The notes under the pieces: model-generated
Seen by the model: only the letters and a program-made list of their open reading frames with translations
The model's database searches: none
What the model was told of the DNA's origin: nothing
Translations under genes and position numbers: made by a program
From: Halanaeroarchaeum sulfurireducens
Lineage (GTDB): Archaea > Halobacteriota > Halobacteria > Halobacteriales > Halobacteriaceae
NCBI RefSeq assembly: GCF_001011115.1
Contig: NZ_CP008874.1
Coordinates: 1,440,440 to 1,504,439, forward strand
DNA: 64,000 nt
Direction: 5' to 3'
Part shown: piece after piece, positions 1 through 12,428 of the stretch
Layout of the letters: each line of letters begins with the position of its first letter
Position numbering within the stretch: the first letter of the stretch is position 1

Positions 1-1
1 C

Positions 2-1264
2 GGACCAGCCCTGACCGCCGCGATGGAAGCGGGCCTCGAGAGTGCCGGCGCGGACGTACGGTCGCTCGGCGAGGTTCCGACGCCGACGGTCGCCTTCGCC
101 TCGCGCGATCGGCGCGGCGTGGTGATCACCGCCTCGCACAACCCACCTCACGACAACGGCATCAAGCTCTTCGTGGATGGCGTGGAGTACGACGCGGCGG
201 CAGAGCGCCGTATCGCAGAGCGCGTCGCGGACGAGCCGTCTCCGACCGCGTGGTCCGAGTGGGGCGAGCGCGAGTCACTCGACGTGCTGTCTGCCTATCG
301 CGACGCCGTGGAAACGTACGCCACGAAGCACGATCTCGCCCCCTCTCACCCGGCCGCTGACCCCGACGGGAGCCGTTCGAATCGACCGCTCGACGGGGTC
401 TCGATCGCCGTCGACTGTGGCAACGGTATGGCGAGTCTGGCGACGCCACAGGTGCTGGGCGCCCTCGGCGCCCGGGTCGTCACGCTCAACGGGTCGGTCG
501 ACGGGTTCTTCCCCGGTCGACCGAGCAAGCCAACCCCGGAGACGGTGGGCGACCTGCGATCGTTCGTCGCCGGCGGCGATTTTACACTCGGGATCGCGCA
601 CGACGGGGACGCCGATCGGATCGTCGTCGTTGCACCGGACGGCAGTATCGTCCACGAGGATACCGTCGTCGCGATCCTGGCAGAACACTACGTACGAAAG
701 GCCGAATCGCCCGATCCGGTGGTGGTGACCACGCCGAACGCTTCGGGCCGTATCGACGAGCGCGTCGACGTGGCTGGTGGGCGTACAGAACGGGTCCACC
801 TCGGTGGTCTCCACGAGGGGATCGAGCGCGTCCGCGCGGCATCAGGCTCGGTCGTCTTCGCCGCCGAACCCTGGAAGCACGTCCACCCCGACTTCGGGGA
901 CTGGATCGACGGCGTGGCGAGTGCAGCTGTCCTCTCCATGCTCGCCGCGTCGGCGGACGGTCTCGCCCCGCTTCGCGATCCGGTACCGGAGCGGCCATAT
1001 CGGAAGGTGAACGTGGAGTGTCCCGAGGAGCGCAAACGGGACGCGATGGCGACGATCGAGGTGACACTCCCAGAGAAGTTCCCCGACGCGGCCGTCGACA
1101 CCGAGTACGGCGTCAGACTCGACTTCGACGACGGTTCCTGGGTGCTGGTCCGACCGAGCGGGACCGAACCGTACCTCCGGATGTACGCGGAGAGCGACGA
1201 CGTAGAGGACTTCGTCGATCGCATCCACCCGGTGGTCGTTGCCGCCGTCGAGGGCGCCGAATAG
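2..1264 (+). CDS. Phosphohexomutase (phosphoglucosamine/phosphomannomutase family), 5' partial
   Basis: Alpha-D-phosphohexomutase superfamily enzyme, which moves phosphate between C6 and C1 of a hexose and feeds nucleotide-sugar synthesis. The frame is open to the window edge (it reads GPALTAA before the first ATG at 23), so the N-terminus lies outside. Seen: the phosphoserine loop TASHNPPHDNG, the metal loop HDGDADR, and near the C-terminus the phosphate-binding RPSGTEPYLRMYAES. The sugar-specificity loop reads AAEPWKHVHP instead of the usual GExSGH type, so the exact hexose cannot be inferred. It is followed by a cytidine deaminase gene 75 bp downstream on the same strand. Confidence 0.88.
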   Translation, partial: GPALTAAMEAGLESAGADVRSLGEVPTPTVAFASRDRRGVVITASHNPPHDNGIKLFVDGVEYDAAAERRIAERVADEPSPTAWSEWGERESLDVLSAYRDAVETYATKHDLAPSHPAADPDGSRSNRPLDGVSIAVDCGNGMASLATPQVLGALGARVVTLNGSVDGFFPGRPSKPTPETVGDLRSFVAGGDFTLGIAHDGDADRIVVVAPDGSIVHEDTVVAILAEHYVRKAESPDPVVVTTPNASGRIDERVDVAGGRTERVHLGGLHEGIERVRAASGSVVFAAEPWKHVHPDFGDWIDGVASAAVLSMLAASADGLAPLRDPVPERPYRKVNVECPEERKRDAMATIEVTLPEKFPDAAVDTEYGVRLDFDDGSWVLVRPSGTEPYLRMYAESDDVEDFVDRIHPVVVAAVEGAE

Positions 1265-1338
1265 GACTCGGCGTAGAAGTCCAGTCACCGCGGAACGGCC
1301 TCCGGGAGCTATTTTTCGAGCGCCCTCCTAGAGCGGTC

Positions 1339-1725
1339 ATGGACGATCTCATGCAAGCGGCCCGTGAGGCGATGGATCTGGCGTACGTGCCCTATTCGGA
1401 GTTCCCCGTCGGAGCGGCCATCGAAACGGCCGACGGCTCCGTCTTCGCGGGCACCAACATGGAGGTGGCCAACTTCTCGAACAGTCTCCACGCCGAGGAA
1501 GTCGCCATTGCCCGGGCCCGGATGGCCGGCCACGAGTCGTTCGCGCGCATCGCCGTCACGTCCGAGCGACGGAACGGCGTTACCCCCTGTGGCATGTGTC
1601 GGCAAACGCTCGCCGAGTTCGCCGGCGAGGACCTGATCGTCCTCACGGAAGACGAGGACGGGATCACGTCCCATACACTCGGTCACCTTCTGCCGCAGGC
1701 GTTCTCCGAGGAAATGATGGAGTGA
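1339..1725 (+). CDS. cdd: Cytidine deaminase
   Basis: Zinc-dependent deaminase converting cytidine to uridine in pyrimidine salvage; 128 aa, the usual size for the homotetrameric form. The zinc site is visible as the NSLHAEEVAIARA segment (His and catalytic Glu) and PCGMCRQ (two Cys). The ATG at 1339 is chosen because homology begins there (MDDLMQAAREAMDLAYVPYS) and the upstream in-frame stretch overlaps the previous gene in a wrong frame. The next gene, uridine phosphorylase, starts 34 bp later and would use the uridine made here, so the two form a likely salvage operon. Confidence 0.93.
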   Translation: MDDLMQAAREAMDLAYVPYSEFPVGAAIETADGSVFAGTNMEVANFSNSLHAEEVAIARARMAGHESFARIAVTSERRNGVTPCGMCRQTLAEFAGEDLIVLTEDEDGITSHTLGHLLPQAFSEEMME

Positions 1726-1759
1726 GCCCGGACGAAGGTTCTTTGCGGTGGGCAGGTGA

Positions 1760-2605
1760 ATGACGACTGTTCACATGCCCGCGGATAGCGAGGACCCAAG
1801 CGACGACACACAGTATCACCTCGACGTCGGCCCGGACGACGTGGCCGACGCCGTCCTGCTACCGGGCAATCCGGAGCGCGTAGAGCGGATCACGCAGTTC
1901 TGGGAGGACGCCGAGCAGCGCGGCGAACACCGCGAATATCGCACCGTCACCGGCACGTACGATGACGTTCCGATCTCGGTCACCTCGACGGGGATCGGGA
2001 GCCCCTCCGCGGCGATCGCTGTCGAGGAGCTGGCACGGATCGGTGCGGACACGCTCGTTCGCGTGGGATCGAGCGGCGGTATCCAACCCGGGATGAACGT
2101 CGGCGACCTCGTCATCACCAGTGGTGCGGTCCGTCAGGAGGGGACCAGCGACGAGTACGTTCGGGAAGATTACCCCGCGGTCGCCGATCGGGAGGTCGTC
2201 AGCGCGCTCGTCGCGGCGGCCGAACGGCTCGGGTACGAGTACCACGTCGGCCTCACCATGAGTGCCGACAGTTTTTACGCCGGGCAAGGGCGGCCTGGAT
2301 TCAACGGGTTCGAGGCCGCGGGAAGCGAGGGCCGTCTCGAGGCCCTCAGATCGGCGAACGTAAAAAACGTGGAAATGGAGGCGAGCGCCATCCTCACGCT
2401 CGCGAACCTCTACGGCCTCCGGGCCGGAGCCGTCTGTTCGGTCTATGCGAACCGGATCACCGGCGAGTTCCGCCAGGAGGGTGACGAACGGGCCGCCGAA
2501 GTTGCCAGCCTCGCTGTGTCGTTACTGGCCGCGATGGACGAGAAAAAACGGACAGCCGGCGTCGATCACTGGCACCCGGGCCTGGCGATCGAGCAATCGA
2601 ACTAG
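1760..2605 (+). CDS. udp: Uridine phosphorylase (PNP/UDP family)
   Basis: Splits uridine with phosphate into uracil and ribose-1-phosphate. Seen: the nucleoside phosphorylase opening ADAVLLPGNPERVERI, the phosphate-site region VRVGSSGGIQ and the substrate-binding segment VKNVEMEASAILTLA. It is 281 aa from the ATG at 1760; an in-frame ATG at 1775 (MPADSED) is an alternative start. It lies just downstream of cytidine deaminase, consistent with one pyrimidine salvage unit. Its stop overlaps by 4 bp the stop of the convergent HTH gene. Confidence 0.92.
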   Translation: MTTVHMPADSEDPSDDTQYHLDVGPDDVADAVLLPGNPERVERITQFWEDAEQRGEHREYRTVTGTYDDVPISVTSTGIGSPSAAIAVEELARIGADTLVRVGSSGGIQPGMNVGDLVITSGAVRQEGTSDEYVREDYPAVADREVVSALVAAAERLGYEYHVGLTMSADSFYAGQGRPGFNGFEAAGSEGRLEALRSANVKNVEMEASAILTLANLYGLRAGAVCSVYANRITGEFRQEGDERAAEVASLAVSLLAAMDEKKRTAGVDHWHPGLAIEQSN

Positions 2606-3135
2606 TGTTCGGGCTCCTCGGCCGGCGCTCGCATTTCGTCGATCTTGAGGATGACGATGTTGTGAGCGTCGTCCTTCCCGTCCACGGTTCCGTCGATGAC
2701 GAGCTTGGAGATCGGCGTCGGCCCCACCGAGACAGTATCTCCCTCGTGAAAATCGTTGACAGAACCGCGGAGCTGGATTTCCGCCCGGCAGAGTTCCGGG
2801 TGGTGGACGCTCGAGAGGTCGATTTCCTGGACGTTGGCGTCCTCGACGATGTCACCGTTGAGTTCCACGTCCACGTTCGCGGGGCGCTCCATCTGTTCGA
2901 TCTCCAGGGCCTCGAACGCGGTCGTCGTCGGTTTGTACCCCCCTTTCGGCCCGGGTACCCCCTCGACGAGCTGGAGTGCCTTGAGACTCTGCATCTGGTT
3001 GCGAATCGTCCCCGGATTTCGATCTACCTGATCGGCGATATCCTCACCCTTGACGGCGGTCTCCTGCTGCGTGTAAAGGTCGACCAGGGCCCGGAGAATC
3101 GTTCGCTGGCTGGCCGTTAGTTCGATTGACGACAT
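2602..3135 (-). CDS. Winged-helix transcriptional regulator with C-terminal beta-rich domain
   Basis: A 177-aa protein. Residues 1-70 form a winged helix (SQRTILRALVDLY, then GEDIADQVDRNPGTIRNQMQ as the recognition part, then a glycine-rich wing VPGPKGGYKPT). The C-terminal half is strand-rich (GDTVSVGPTPISKLVIDGTV) and may bind a ligand. Target and ligand are unknown. The gene is divergent from the epimerase gene and convergent with uridine phosphorylase. A TATA-like TTTATCTT lies about 28 nt upstream on the minus strand, and an imperfect inverted repeat sits between it and the start codon, so autoregulation is plausible. Confidence 0.75.
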   Translation of the reverse strand: MSSIELTASQRTILRALVDLYTQQETAVKGEDIADQVDRNPGTIRNQMQSLKALQLVEGVPGPKGGYKPTTTAFEALEIEQMERPANVDVELNGDIVEDANVQEIDLSSVHHPELCRAEIQLRGSVNDFHEGDTVSVGPTPISKLVIDGTVDGKDDAHNIVILKIDEMRAPAEEPEH

Positions 3136-3139
3136 AACC

Positions 3140-3157
3140 CGGTATAGGCTATAACCG
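3140..3157. promoter_or_regulatory. Imperfect inverted repeat at start of HTH gene
   Basis: CGGTATAG and CTATAACCG face each other with one mismatch or indel, 5 bp upstream of the minus-strand ATG at 3135 and downstream of its TATA-like box. The position fits a repressor site. ATAACC also recurs just beside it. Confidence 0.4.
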
Positions 3158-3266
3158 AAGATAAATCCCCCGACTGCCGGACCGAGGACGGCGTTTCGAC
3201 GGCTGCAACGGGCGGATCCGAATGCGATCCGAAGCGATTAACATCGCTTCGATGGCACGTTCCCCT

Positions 3267-4184
3267 ATGAACGGACAACGGGTACTCGTCACCGGCGGAG
3301 CCGGATTTATCGGGTCGAACCTCGCGAACGCGCTCGCCGCGGACAACGAGGTACTCGTCGTGGACGACCTCTTCCTGGGGACCGAGGAGAACCTCGTCGA
3401 CGACGTCGAGTTCCACGAACGCAGCGTCATCGAGGAGGACTTGCCGGCGGACGTGGACGTGCTCTTTCACCTCGCCGCCCTCTCCTCGATGGCAATGCAC
3501 GAGGACGACCCCCAGCGTGGCGCCAGGGTGAACGTCGAGGGATTCGTCAACACCGTCGAGCAGTTCCGACAACACGGCGGGGACACGGTCGTCTACGCGA
3601 CGACGTCCTCCATCTACGGCGACCGGACGGAACCGTCGCCCGAGTCGATGGACGTCGAGGTCCGCACCGGCTACGAGGCCTCGAAGCTCGCCCGTGAACG
3701 CTACGCGGAGTACTACGCCAACTATCACGACATGTCGATGGCAGGGCTACGATACTTCTCGGTGTACCAGGGCTACGACGGCGCCGAGGAACACAAAGGC
3801 GAATACGCCAACATCATCGCACAGTTCGCCGAGGACGTCGCGAACGGTCGGTCCCCCGAGATCTACGGCGACGGCACGCAGACGCGGGATTTCACCCACG
3901 TGGAGGACGTCGTCGAGGCGACGATTCAGGCCGCCGAAAACGAACTCACGGGCATCTACAACGTCGGAACGGGCGAACAGTACGACTTCGAGACGGTCGT
4001 CGAGATGATCAACGACGAACTTGGCACCGACGTCGAGCCGGCGTACGTCGAGAACCCGATTCCCGAGGACGTCTACGTCCACGACACGATGGCCGACGCC
4101 TCGAAGATCCGGTCTGTGACCGGATGGGAGCCCACCATCTCCTTCGAAGAGGGCATCCGCCGTGTCTGCGAACCGTATCGCTGA
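3267..4184 (+). CDS. NAD-dependent sugar epimerase/dehydratase (UDP-glucose 4-epimerase-like, SDR family)
   Basis: Extended short-chain dehydrogenase acting on nucleotide sugars, 305 aa. Seen: the Rossmann glycine motif VTGGAGFIGSNL at the N-terminus, a catalytic YxxxK as YEASKLARERY near residue 149, and late-domain segments IYGDGTQTRDFTHVEDVV and YNVGTGEQYDF typical of GalE/RmlB-like enzymes. The ATG at 3267 (MNGQRVLVTGG) is preferred over 3222, which adds a non-homologous lead. The substrate cannot be fixed; UDP-glucose/galactose is the likeliest. It may supply sugars to the surface glycan genes elsewhere in the window. Confidence 0.88.
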   Translation: MNGQRVLVTGGAGFIGSNLANALAADNEVLVVDDLFLGTEENLVDDVEFHERSVIEEDLPADVDVLFHLAALSSMAMHEDDPQRGARVNVEGFVNTVEQFRQHGGDTVVYATTSSIYGDRTEPSPESMDVEVRTGYEASKLARERYAEYYANYHDMSMAGLRYFSVYQGYDGAEEHKGEYANIIAQFAEDVANGRSPEIYGDGTQTRDFTHVEDVVEATIQAAENELTGIYNVGTGEQYDFETVVEMINDELGTDVEPAYVENPIPEDVYVHDTMADASKIRSVTGWEPTISFEEGIRRVCEPYR

Positions 4185-4364
4185 TTCATCGGGTAGCGGT
4201 GGAACTCCTCGAGATGAATCCCGTTCTCGACGAGCGCAATCGGTCCGCCACCATGGCCGCAGAACTCGCAGCCAGCGCAATCGTCACGACCGTACTGTGA
4301 GCGGTTTCCCCCGTTTTATGGGAGGACCCGAAACATCATTACCTCCGCCATCGAATTATTATTC

Positions 4365-4745
4365 ATGGAGTCGGATGGACCTACCCGCGTCGAGGACGTA
4401 ATGTCGACACCGCTCGAAATGATCGCGCCCGACGAATCGGTCCAGTCCGCCGCTGGACTGATGCGAGAGTACGACATCAACGCACTGGTCGTCACGGCCA
4501 GCCACCACGGTATCATTACCAGTACCGACATCATCGCCGCCGTCGCCGAGGGGAAGGAGATCAACGGACTCGTGGTCTCCGACCTGATGACCGCGAACGT
4601 CGAGACGGTCACGCCGGACCTCCACCTCGAGGAAGTCGCGACGTTGCTGTCCAAATACGAGATCAAACACCTCCCGGTCGTCGATCAGGAGGGAGACTTC
4701 GTCGGAATGGTGTCCTCGAGCGACGTCACCGCAAACCTTTCCTAA
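4365..4745 (+). CDS. CBS-domain pair protein
   Basis: A 126-aa cytoplasmic protein made almost wholly of two CBS motifs: VEDVMSTPLEMIAPDESV...ALVVTASHHGIITSTDI and VSDLMTANVETVTPDLHL...HLPVVDQEGDFVGMVSSSD. Such stand-alone Bateman modules bind adenine nucleotides and act as energy or redox sensors, but no partner is visible here. It is convergent with gyrA, 22 bp away. An AT-rich stretch (cgaattattatt) ending at the start codon could be a promoter element. Confidence 0.88.
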   Translation: MESDGPTRVEDVMSTPLEMIAPDESVQSAAGLMREYDINALVVTASHHGIITSTDIIAAVAEGKEINGLVVSDLMTANVETVTPDLHLEEVATLLSKYEIKHLPVVDQEGDFVGMVSSSDVTANLS

Positions 4746-4767
4746 CGCCACCTCGTCCGTTCCTCAA

Positions 4768-7223
4768 TCAGGACTCGGCGTCCGGTTCGGGAAAGACCGA
4801 AATGCCGGCGAGCTGGTCGTCGGCGTCGATGGCCATGACCCTGACGCCCTTGGTGTTCCGGCCGACGGTGGATATTTCGGCGACCGGCATTCGGATGATC
4901 TGCCCGTCGTCGGACATCGCGATGACGTGGTCGGTCTCCGCGACGGCTTCGATGGCGGCGACCCAGCCGTTGCGCTCATCGGTTTTGATGTCGACCAGCC
5001 CCTTTCCGTTGCGCGACTGGCGCCGATACTCGGAGAGCGGAGTCCGCTTGCCGAAGCCTCTCCGTGTGACCGTCAGCAGGGTCCGGTCGTCCGCCTCGCG
5101 GATCGCGCTCACGCCCGCCACCCTGTCGCCCTCCTCGAGTTCGATGCCCCAGACTCCTCTGGCGTTTCGCCCCATCGAGCGGACGTCGGTCTCGTCGAAG
5201 CGGATCGCCATTCCCTTCTCGGTGCCGAGGACCACGTCGGAGGCACCGTTCGTGACCTCGACGTCGACGAGTTCGTCCCCGTCCGCAAGCGAAATCGCGA
5301 TGATGCCCGTCGAGAGGATGTTCTCGAACTCCTCGGCACCGGTTCGCTTGACGTAGCCGTTCCGGGTCGCCATCGTGAGGTATTCGTCCTCCTCGAAGTC
5401 GTCGGTCGCGACGACGGCCGTGATCTCCTCCTCGTCGTCCAGATCCAGGAGGTTCACCGCCGACGTGCCCCGGGCGGTGCGTGACATCTCCGGGATCTGA
5501 TAGACCTTCAGCCGGTAGACCTGTCCCTGGTCGGTGAAACACAGCAGGTGATCGTGGGTCCGGGCGGTGAACACCGTCGCGATTCGATCTCCCTCCTTGA
5601 GGTCCGCGCCGATGATGCCCTTTCCGCCCCGGTGCTGGGCGGAGTACGTTTCGACGGGGACCCGCTTGATGTAATCCTGCTCGGAAAGGGAGACGACGAC
5701 TTCCTCGTTGGGTATCAGGTCCTCGTCGGTCACCGTCCCCGTGTCCTCGACGATGGTCGTGCGTCGTTCCTCGGCGTACTCGGCTTTGATCTCGCGGAGT
5801 TCCTCTTTGATGACCGACAGCAGCTCCGATTCGTCCGCCAGAATGGTCTCGAGGCGCTCGATAGTGGCCTGGACCTCCTCGTACTCGTCCTCGATCTCGG
5901 CCGCCTCGAGGGAGGTGAGACTGCCCAGTTGCATCCGGACGATGTGATCGGCCTGTTCCTGGGTGAACCCAAAGGCCTCTTTGAGTGCCTCTTTGGCCGC
6001 GTCGCGGTCCTCGGAGTTCCGAATGGTGTCCACGACCTCCTCGACGTTGTCCAGTGCCAACAGCCGTCCCTCGAGAATATGGGCGCGGTTTTCGGCCTCG
6101 TCGAGTTCGAACTGGGAACGTCGGCGCACGACCTCCTTCCGGTGGCGGAGGTACTCCCCGAGCAGCTCCTTGAGCGAGAGCACTTTCGGTTCGCCATCGA
6201 CGAGCGCCAGGTTGATGACGCCGAACGTCTGTTCGAGGACGCTCTCGAGCAGTTGGTTCTCCACGACGTCCGTGTTCGCGCCGCGTTTGAGTTCGATGAC
6301 GACACGGATGCCGTCGCGATCGGACTCGTCCCGGAGGTCACGGATCCCCTCGAGGTCCCCCTCGTTTGCCATCTCGGCGATGCGTTCGACCAGCTTCGAC
6401 TTGTTCTGCTGGTAGGGCAACTCGTCGAGAATGATGCGATCGGTGCCCGTCTCCGTTGTCTCCACGTGATAATCCGCGCGGACGGAAAGCCGGGCCCGGC
6501 CGGTCTGATAGGCCTTCCTGATGGCGTTTCGTCCGACGATGGTCGCGCCCGTCGGAAAATCGGGCCCCTCGACGTGCTCCATCAGGTCCGGAATCGTACA
6601 CTCGGGGTTGTCGATGAGGTGGAGCGTGGCGTCGATAACCTCGCCGAGGTTGTGGGGCGGGACGTTCGTGCTCATTCCCACTGCGATGCCCGAGGAGCCG
6701 TTCACCAGGAGGTTCGGGAACGCGGCGGGGAGGACGGTCGGTTCCTGGAGGCGGTCGTCGTAATTCGACTGGAAGTCGACGGTGTCCTTTTCGAGATCGG
6801 ACAGCAATTCCTCCGCGATGGGGGCCATCCGAACCTCGGTGTATCGCATCGCGGCCGCGGGGTCCCCGTCGACGGAGCCGAAGTTCCCCTGACCGTCGAC
6901 GAGGGGATGGCGCATCGAGAACTCCTGGGCCATCCGCACGAGCGTATCGTAGATGGCCTTGTCGCCGTGCGGGTGAAAGTTCCCCATCGTCTCGCCAACG
7001 ATCGAGGAGGACTTGCGATGGCTCGACCCACTCGAGATTCCCTCCTCGTGCATCGCGTAGAGGATGCGCCGGTGGACTGGCTTGAGGCCATCGCGGACGT
7101 CCGGGAGCGCACGGCCCGCGATGACGGACATCGCGTAGTCGATGTAGGACTGCTCCATCTCGTCTTCGACACGGACGGTTTCGATGCGTGCAGCAGCGTC
7201 GTCAGAGACGTCGGGTTCCGAGC

Positions 7224-7227
<4 letters not shown>
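4768..7227 (-). CDS. gyrA: DNA gyrase subunit A
   Basis: Breakage-reunion subunit of DNA gyrase, which introduces negative supercoils with GyrB; 819 aa from the ATG at 7227, which overlaps the gyrB stop by ATGA. Seen: the winged-helix/tower region with catalytic Tyr129 in [12 protein letters not shown], the quinolone-region [17 protein letters not shown], a coiled-coil tail around residues 400-500, and the six-bladed C-terminal wrapping domain with its GyrA box AQHRGGKG. The residue matching E. coli Ser83 is Lys90, while the Asp87 equivalent is kept. It is co-transcribed with gyrB. Confidence 0.97.
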
Positions 7228-9896
<2,669 letters not shown>

Positions 9897-10025
9897 GAAT
9901 GAGTTATGCACCGATAGGAGACTGATGCACATAAGAACGTTCATACGCGCGCGGTCGCGCGACCGACCACTTTCACCCCGCTTCCGGGAGCCTTTTGGTC
10001 GGGACCACGGTAGAACGGGTATCGA
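9897..10025. promoter_or_regulatory. Divergent gyrB / top6B promoter region
   Basis: The 129 bp between the divergent starts of gyrB and top6B must hold both promoters. On the minus strand a TTCTTATG stretch lies about 40 nt before the gyrB ATG. On the plus strand no clear TATA box is seen. Sharing the region would allow coordinated control of the two topoisomerases, but no operator is recognised. Confidence 0.4.
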
Positions 10026-12428
10026 ATGACGTCCTTCCAGTCGACGATCGGCGAGGAGGACATCGCCGAGGAGCTGGCAGCCGGCCAGCGCGAAATCTCC
10101 ATCGCCGAATTCTTCGAGAAGAACAAGCACATGCTGGGCTTCGACAGCGGCGCGAGGGGCCTGGTCACGGCCGTCAAGGAGGCCGTGGACAACGCCCTGG
10201 ACGCCGCCGAGGAGGGTGGCTTTCTCCCCGACATCTACGTCGAAATTCGGGAAAATGGGGACTACTACACCGTGGTCGTCGAGGACAACGGTCCAGGAAT
10301 CACCGAGGAGGAGATCCCCAAGGTCTTCGGAAAACTGCTGTACGGCTCCCGCTTTCATGTAAGAGAACAGTCACGTGGACAGCAGGGGATCGGAATCTCC
10401 GCGGCCGTCCTCTACTCGCAGTTGACCAGCGGCAAGCCCGCGAGGATCACGAGCCGGACCCCCAACCAGTCCTCGGCCCGATACTTCGAACTGGTCATCG
10501 ACACGGACACGAACGAACCCGAGATCCGGACGAAGGAGACGACCACGTGGGATCGGGGACACGGTACCCGCATCGAACTCGAGATGGAGGCCAACATGCG
10601 GGCTCGATCACAGCTTCACGATTACATCCGACACACCGCCGTCGTGAACCCGCACGCCCGCATCGAACTCCGGGAACCGGACGCACACCGAAAGTCCGAG
10701 CGGGTGGCGGACGCCGAACTGCCCGCGGAGACCGAGGAGATCCGGCCCCACCCCCACGGCGTGGAGCTTGGCACGCTCATCAAGATGCTCCAGTCGACGG
10801 ACTCACACTCCATCAGTGGGTTCCTCCAGGAGGAGTTCACCCGCGTGGGCCGAAAGACGGCCGACGACATCATCGCGGCGTTCCGTGATCGACACTTCGG
10901 CCGCGAACTCCGGTGGCCGGTCCCCCGCCAGCACGAAGACGTTGACCTGAAGCGCGCCATCGTGGCAGCGATCGCAAACAAGCGCACGGACGACAAACGC
11001 GCCTTCGCGGAACGGCTCGACGACGTTCTCGACAAGCGGTCGCCGCTCGGTCACGGCGAGGTCGCCGAGGCCGTCGCGGACGTCGCGGCGAACGTCGGGG
11101 AGGAGACCGGCACTACGTTCGGAAGCACGGTCCAGGAGAACGTCGTCGACGTGCTCTGGGAGGCACTGACGGCCGATCGGGTGTCCCCGCTGTACGACCA
11201 CGTGAACGCGGCGACGACCGACCAGAAAGACGACGCCACGGTCCACGGACTGGCCGAGCGCATCGCCACCCGTCTAGACGACTACCAGAACGACCGACTG
11301 ACGCGGTCCGAACTCGCCGACGTCGTCGAGCGAGCGGCCGAGATGACGGTCGAACGGGACGACGCCAGCGTCGGCGAGACGGCCCGCGAGAAGATAGTCG
11401 ACCGCCTCTGGTCGTCGATGGCCCGCGTCGACGGTGACGTGCCGAAGATCGATCGACTGGCGTCGGACCGGGACCTCGCGAGCAACCTCCTCGACGCGAT
11501 GACGGCCGTCTCCGTGATGTCACCGCCGACGAGCTGTCTGTCCCCGATCACCGAAGAGCTCGTCGAGGCGGGGCTTCGAAAGGAGTTCGACGCGGAGTTC
11601 TTCGCGGCGGCAACGCGGGACGCGTCGGTTCACGGCGGTGACCCCTTCATCGTCGAGGCGGGTATCGCGTACGGCGGTGACCTGCCCGATGACGGAAAAG
11701 CGGACCTCATGCGCTTTGCCAACCGCGTGCCCCTGGTCTACCAGCGCGGGGCGTGTGCGACGACCGACGTCGTAAAGGAGATCGGCTGGCGCAACTACGG
11801 CCTCGAACAGCCCGGCGGATCGGGCCTGCCGAATGGGCCGGTGGTGATCATGATCCACGTCGCCTCCACGAACGTCCCGTTCACGAGCGAGTCCAAGGAC
11901 GCCCTGGCGAACGTGCCCGAAATCGAGGACGAGATCGAACTCGCCGTCCGCGAGGCCGCCCGCGAGATGAAATCCTATCTCAACAAGCGCCGCTCGATGG
12001 AGAAGCGACGCAAGAAACAGACGGTCATCGCAGATATTCTGCCGAAGATGGCCGAGAAGGTCGCCGAGATGACCGGCAATCCATCCCTGGACGTCGACGA
12101 TTCGCTGGCCCGCATCATGAACAACGTCCTCGTCGAACGCGAACGCGAGGGCGAAACCGTGCGGCTCGTGGTGGAGAACAACGACTCGACGAACGAAACC
12201 CTGGAGATCACCGACATCGTCTCCACGGAGCCCGCCGAGGTCGCCGTCGAATCGGCCGACGAGTCCGACGCGACCGTCGTCGAGATGGACGACGAGTACT
12301 TCCTCAAGTGGAATCCGACGGTGGGGAGTGGCGAGGAGGCGACCCTCGAGTATCGCGTCGACGAGGAGGCCACCTTCGATCTCTCGGTGCAGGGCGTCGA
12401 GGACGCCAAACTCACGGTGACACAATGA
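10026..12428 (+). CDS. top6B: DNA topoisomerase VI subunit B
   Basis: ATP-binding subunit of the type IIB topoisomerase, which relaxes and decatenates DNA with Top6A. It is 800 aa, longer than crenarchaeal forms but usual for haloarchaea. Seen: the GHKL fold with the N box [14 protein letters not shown] (residues 50-63), [13 protein letters not shown] (about 85-97) and the lid [13 protein letters not shown] (115-126). A central H2TH-like part and a transducer follow, and a C-terminal beta-sandwich tail of about 100 residues rich in acidic strands ends the protein. Its stop overlaps the top6A start by ATGA, so the subunits are translationally coupled. Confidence 0.96.
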   Translation: MTSFQSTIGEEDIAEELAAGQREISIAEFFEKNKHMLGFDSGARGLVTAVKEAVDNALDAAEEGGFLPDIYVEIRENGDYYTVVVEDNGPGITEEEIPKVFGKLLYGSRFHVREQSRGQQGIGISAAVLYSQLTSGKPARITSRTPNQSSARYFELVIDTDTNEPEIRTKETTTWDRGHGTRIELEMEANMRARSQLHDYIRHTAVVNPHARIELREPDAHRKSERVADAELPAETEEIRPHPHGVELGTLIKMLQSTDSHSISGFLQEEFTRVGRKTADDIIAAFRDRHFGRELRWPVPRQHEDVDLKRAIVAAIANKRTDDKRAFAERLDDVLDKRSPLGHGEVAEAVADVAANVGEETGTTFGSTVQENVVDVLWEALTADRVSPLYDHVNAATTDQKDDATVHGLAERIATRLDDYQNDRLTRSELADVVERAAEMTVERDDASVGETAREKIVDRLWSSMARVDGDVPKIDRLASDRDLASNLLDAMTAVSVMSPPTSCLSPITEELVEAGLRKEFDAEFFAAATRDASVHGGDPFIVEAGIAYGGDLPDDGKADLMRFANRVPLVYQRGACATTDVVKEIGWRNYGLEQPGGSGLPNGPVVIMIHVASTNVPFTSESKDALANVPEIEDEIELAVREAAREMKSYLNKRRSMEKRRKKQTVIADILPKMAEKVAEMTGNPSLDVDDSLARIMNNVLVEREREGETVRLVVENNDSTNETLEITDIVSTEPAEVAVESADESDATVVEMDDEYFLKWNPTVGSGEEATLEYRVDEEATFDLSVQGVEDAKLTVTQ

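Noticed and set aside
9897-10358. N-terminal extension of GyrB by 154 codons
   Set aside because: The extension overlaps the start of top6B, has no gyrase homology, and the protein from 9896 already begins as GyrB normally does.
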